This document shows positions 5,294-5,506 of a stretch of DNA of 5,506 nt, piece after piece. The stretch's first letter is position 1. Every line of letters starts with the position of its first letter. Made by a program: the position numbers and the translations under genes. The DNA is from Actinomycetota bacterium (GTDB lineage Bacteria; Actinomycetota; CADDZG01; WHSQ01), in assembly GCA_019348445.1 (NCBI GenBank), contig JAHWJK010000105.1, forward strand, positions 1 through 5,506, given 5' to 3'. The notes beneath the pieces were generated by a model. It saw nothing but the letters and a program-made list of their open reading frames with translations. It was not told the origin of the DNA and searched no databases.

Positions 5294-5312
5294 AGGTGAC
5301 GACGAGTCACCT
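5294..5312 (+). repeat. Perfect 7-bp inverted repeat in the leader of the basic-protein gene
   Basis: AGGTGAC (5294-5300) pairs exactly with GTCACCT (5306-5312) around the 5-base loop GACGA. It ends 12 bases before the ribosome binding site AGGAGG (5325-5330). There is no T-tract, so it is not a terminator. It could be an operator for a dimeric regulator or an RNA hairpin affecting translation. Confidence 0.5.
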
Positions 5313-5338
5313 CGAGCCGGGAAGAGGAGGTGCTGCAG

Positions 5339-5506
5339 TTGGCTGCAAAGAAGACGACTGGTCGGAAGCGCACGGGCGGAGCCCGTAAGTCTTCCGCTAG
5401 GAAGTCGACGTCCCGTTCGACGGGAGCACGCAAGAGCACCGGCCGCAAGAGCACGGGCCGCAAGAAGTCGACGGCGCGGAAGAGCACCGGTCGCAAGAAG
5501 TCGACC
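5339..5506 (+). CDS. Start of a highly basic, repetitive histone-tail-like protein (partial)
   Basis: The first 56 codons of a protein that runs off the right edge. The start chosen is TTG 5339, 8 bases after a strong AGGAGG (5325-5330). An in-frame GTG at 5330 overlaps that ribosome binding site and is less likely. The visible part contains almost only K, R, S, T, G and A, with no acidic or aromatic residue. It begins with AAKKTTGRKRTGG, then repeats the unit RKSTG with variants (RKSSA, RKSTS, RKKSTA). Such composition is typical of disordered, nucleic-acid-binding tails like histone H1-like proteins or the tails of actinobacterial HU proteins. Those tails are usually C-terminal, whereas here the basic region is at the N-terminus. 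A folded domain may follow outside the window. It likely binds DNA or RNA; the exact role is not known. Confidence 0.75.
   Translation, partial: MAAKKTTGRKRTGGARKSSARKSTSRSTGARKSTGRKSTGRKKSTARKSTGRKKST
5425..5506 (+). repeat. Degenerate 15-18 bp tandem repeat coding RKSTG units
   Basis: Within the basic-protein gene, units of the type CGCAAGAGCACCGGC recur with 15-base spacing, interrupted by 18-base units that carry an extra lysine codon (CGCAAGAAGTCGAC). The array continues to the window edge. Such arrays readily change length by slippage, so unit number probably varies between strains. Confidence 0.65.

Larger units (their letters stand above)
5067..5338. other. Non-coding regulatory region between whiB and the basic-protein gene
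   Basis: This 272-base stretch has no credible gene. It is locally rich in T and in TTGC/GCAA words, unlike the flanking coding sequence. It holds three ACGCGT palindromes (5070-5075, 5187-5192, 5232-5237). GTGACG occurs at 5144-5149, 5229-5234 and 5296-5301, and in reverse at 5073-5078. A hairpin lies near the right end. A 6-pair stem (5067-5072 with 5084-5089) just after the whiB stop has no T-tract, so it is only a weak terminator candidate. TTGACT at 5175-5180 resembles a -35 box, but no matching -10 at normal spacing was found. The promoter of the downstream gene must lie here but is not identified. Confidence 0.5.

Noticed and set aside
4804..5496. Open - strand frame of 230 codons opposite whiB and the basic protein
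   Set aside because: Its repetitive start (RPVLLRPVLLR) is the reverse reading of the RKSTG repeat, and it crosses whiB and the intergenic region. WhiB cysteines and good ribosome binding sites support the + strand genes.
5425..5506. CRISPR-like array
   Set aside because: The repeat units are in-frame 15-18 base coding repeats without unique spacers, encoding a simple RKSTG peptide repeat.

Overview
The window is high-GC bacterial DNA, most likely from an actinobacterium. The strongest marker is a complete WhiB-family iron-sulfur regulator (4794-5066), a family essentially confined to Actinobacteria and their phages. GTG and TTG starts, tightly packed genes and an Arg/Lys/Ser/Thr-rich basic protein at the right edge fit that. 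The exact class is not visible; a deep-branching group is only a guess. All genes read on the + strand.

Layout. (1) 1-303: the 3' end of a small membrane protein. (2) 330-481: a promoter -10 box, a SAM-I (S-box) riboswitch aptamer and an intrinsic terminator. (3) 515-2472: two overlapping genes for single-barrel relatives of cobalamin-independent methionine synthase. The first looks like the N-terminal, zinc-free barrel of MetE; the second looks like the C-terminal catalytic barrel and keeps every zinc ligand. (4) 2476-2557: a TPP riboswitch that starts 3 bases after the stop of the second MetE gene and contains the ribosome binding site of the next gene. (5) 2565-3986: an NCS1-family transporter of the CytX type, probably importing the thiamine pyrimidine HMP. 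(6) 3983-4651: a small zinc-ribbon protein overlapping the transporter stop, then a stand-alone, partly degenerate receiver-domain protein. (7) 4652-5066: a short AT-rich promoter region and whiB. (8) 5067-5338: a non-coding region with repeated GTGACG words and a perfect hairpin. (9) 5339 to the edge: the start of a very basic, repetitive, histone-tail-like protein.

How it fits together. Genes 515-4651 are so tightly spaced that they may form one transcript. In that model SAM controls whether RNA polymerase passes 481, so the methionine synthase pair is made when SAM is low, and TPP then controls translation of cytX inside the same message. Methionine and thiamine sensing would thus be stacked in series. 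The most interesting points are the split MetE-like pair, the two riboswitches in series, a SAM-I aptamer that appears to lack helix P4, and the uncharacterised zinc-ribbon/receiver pair attached to the transporter.
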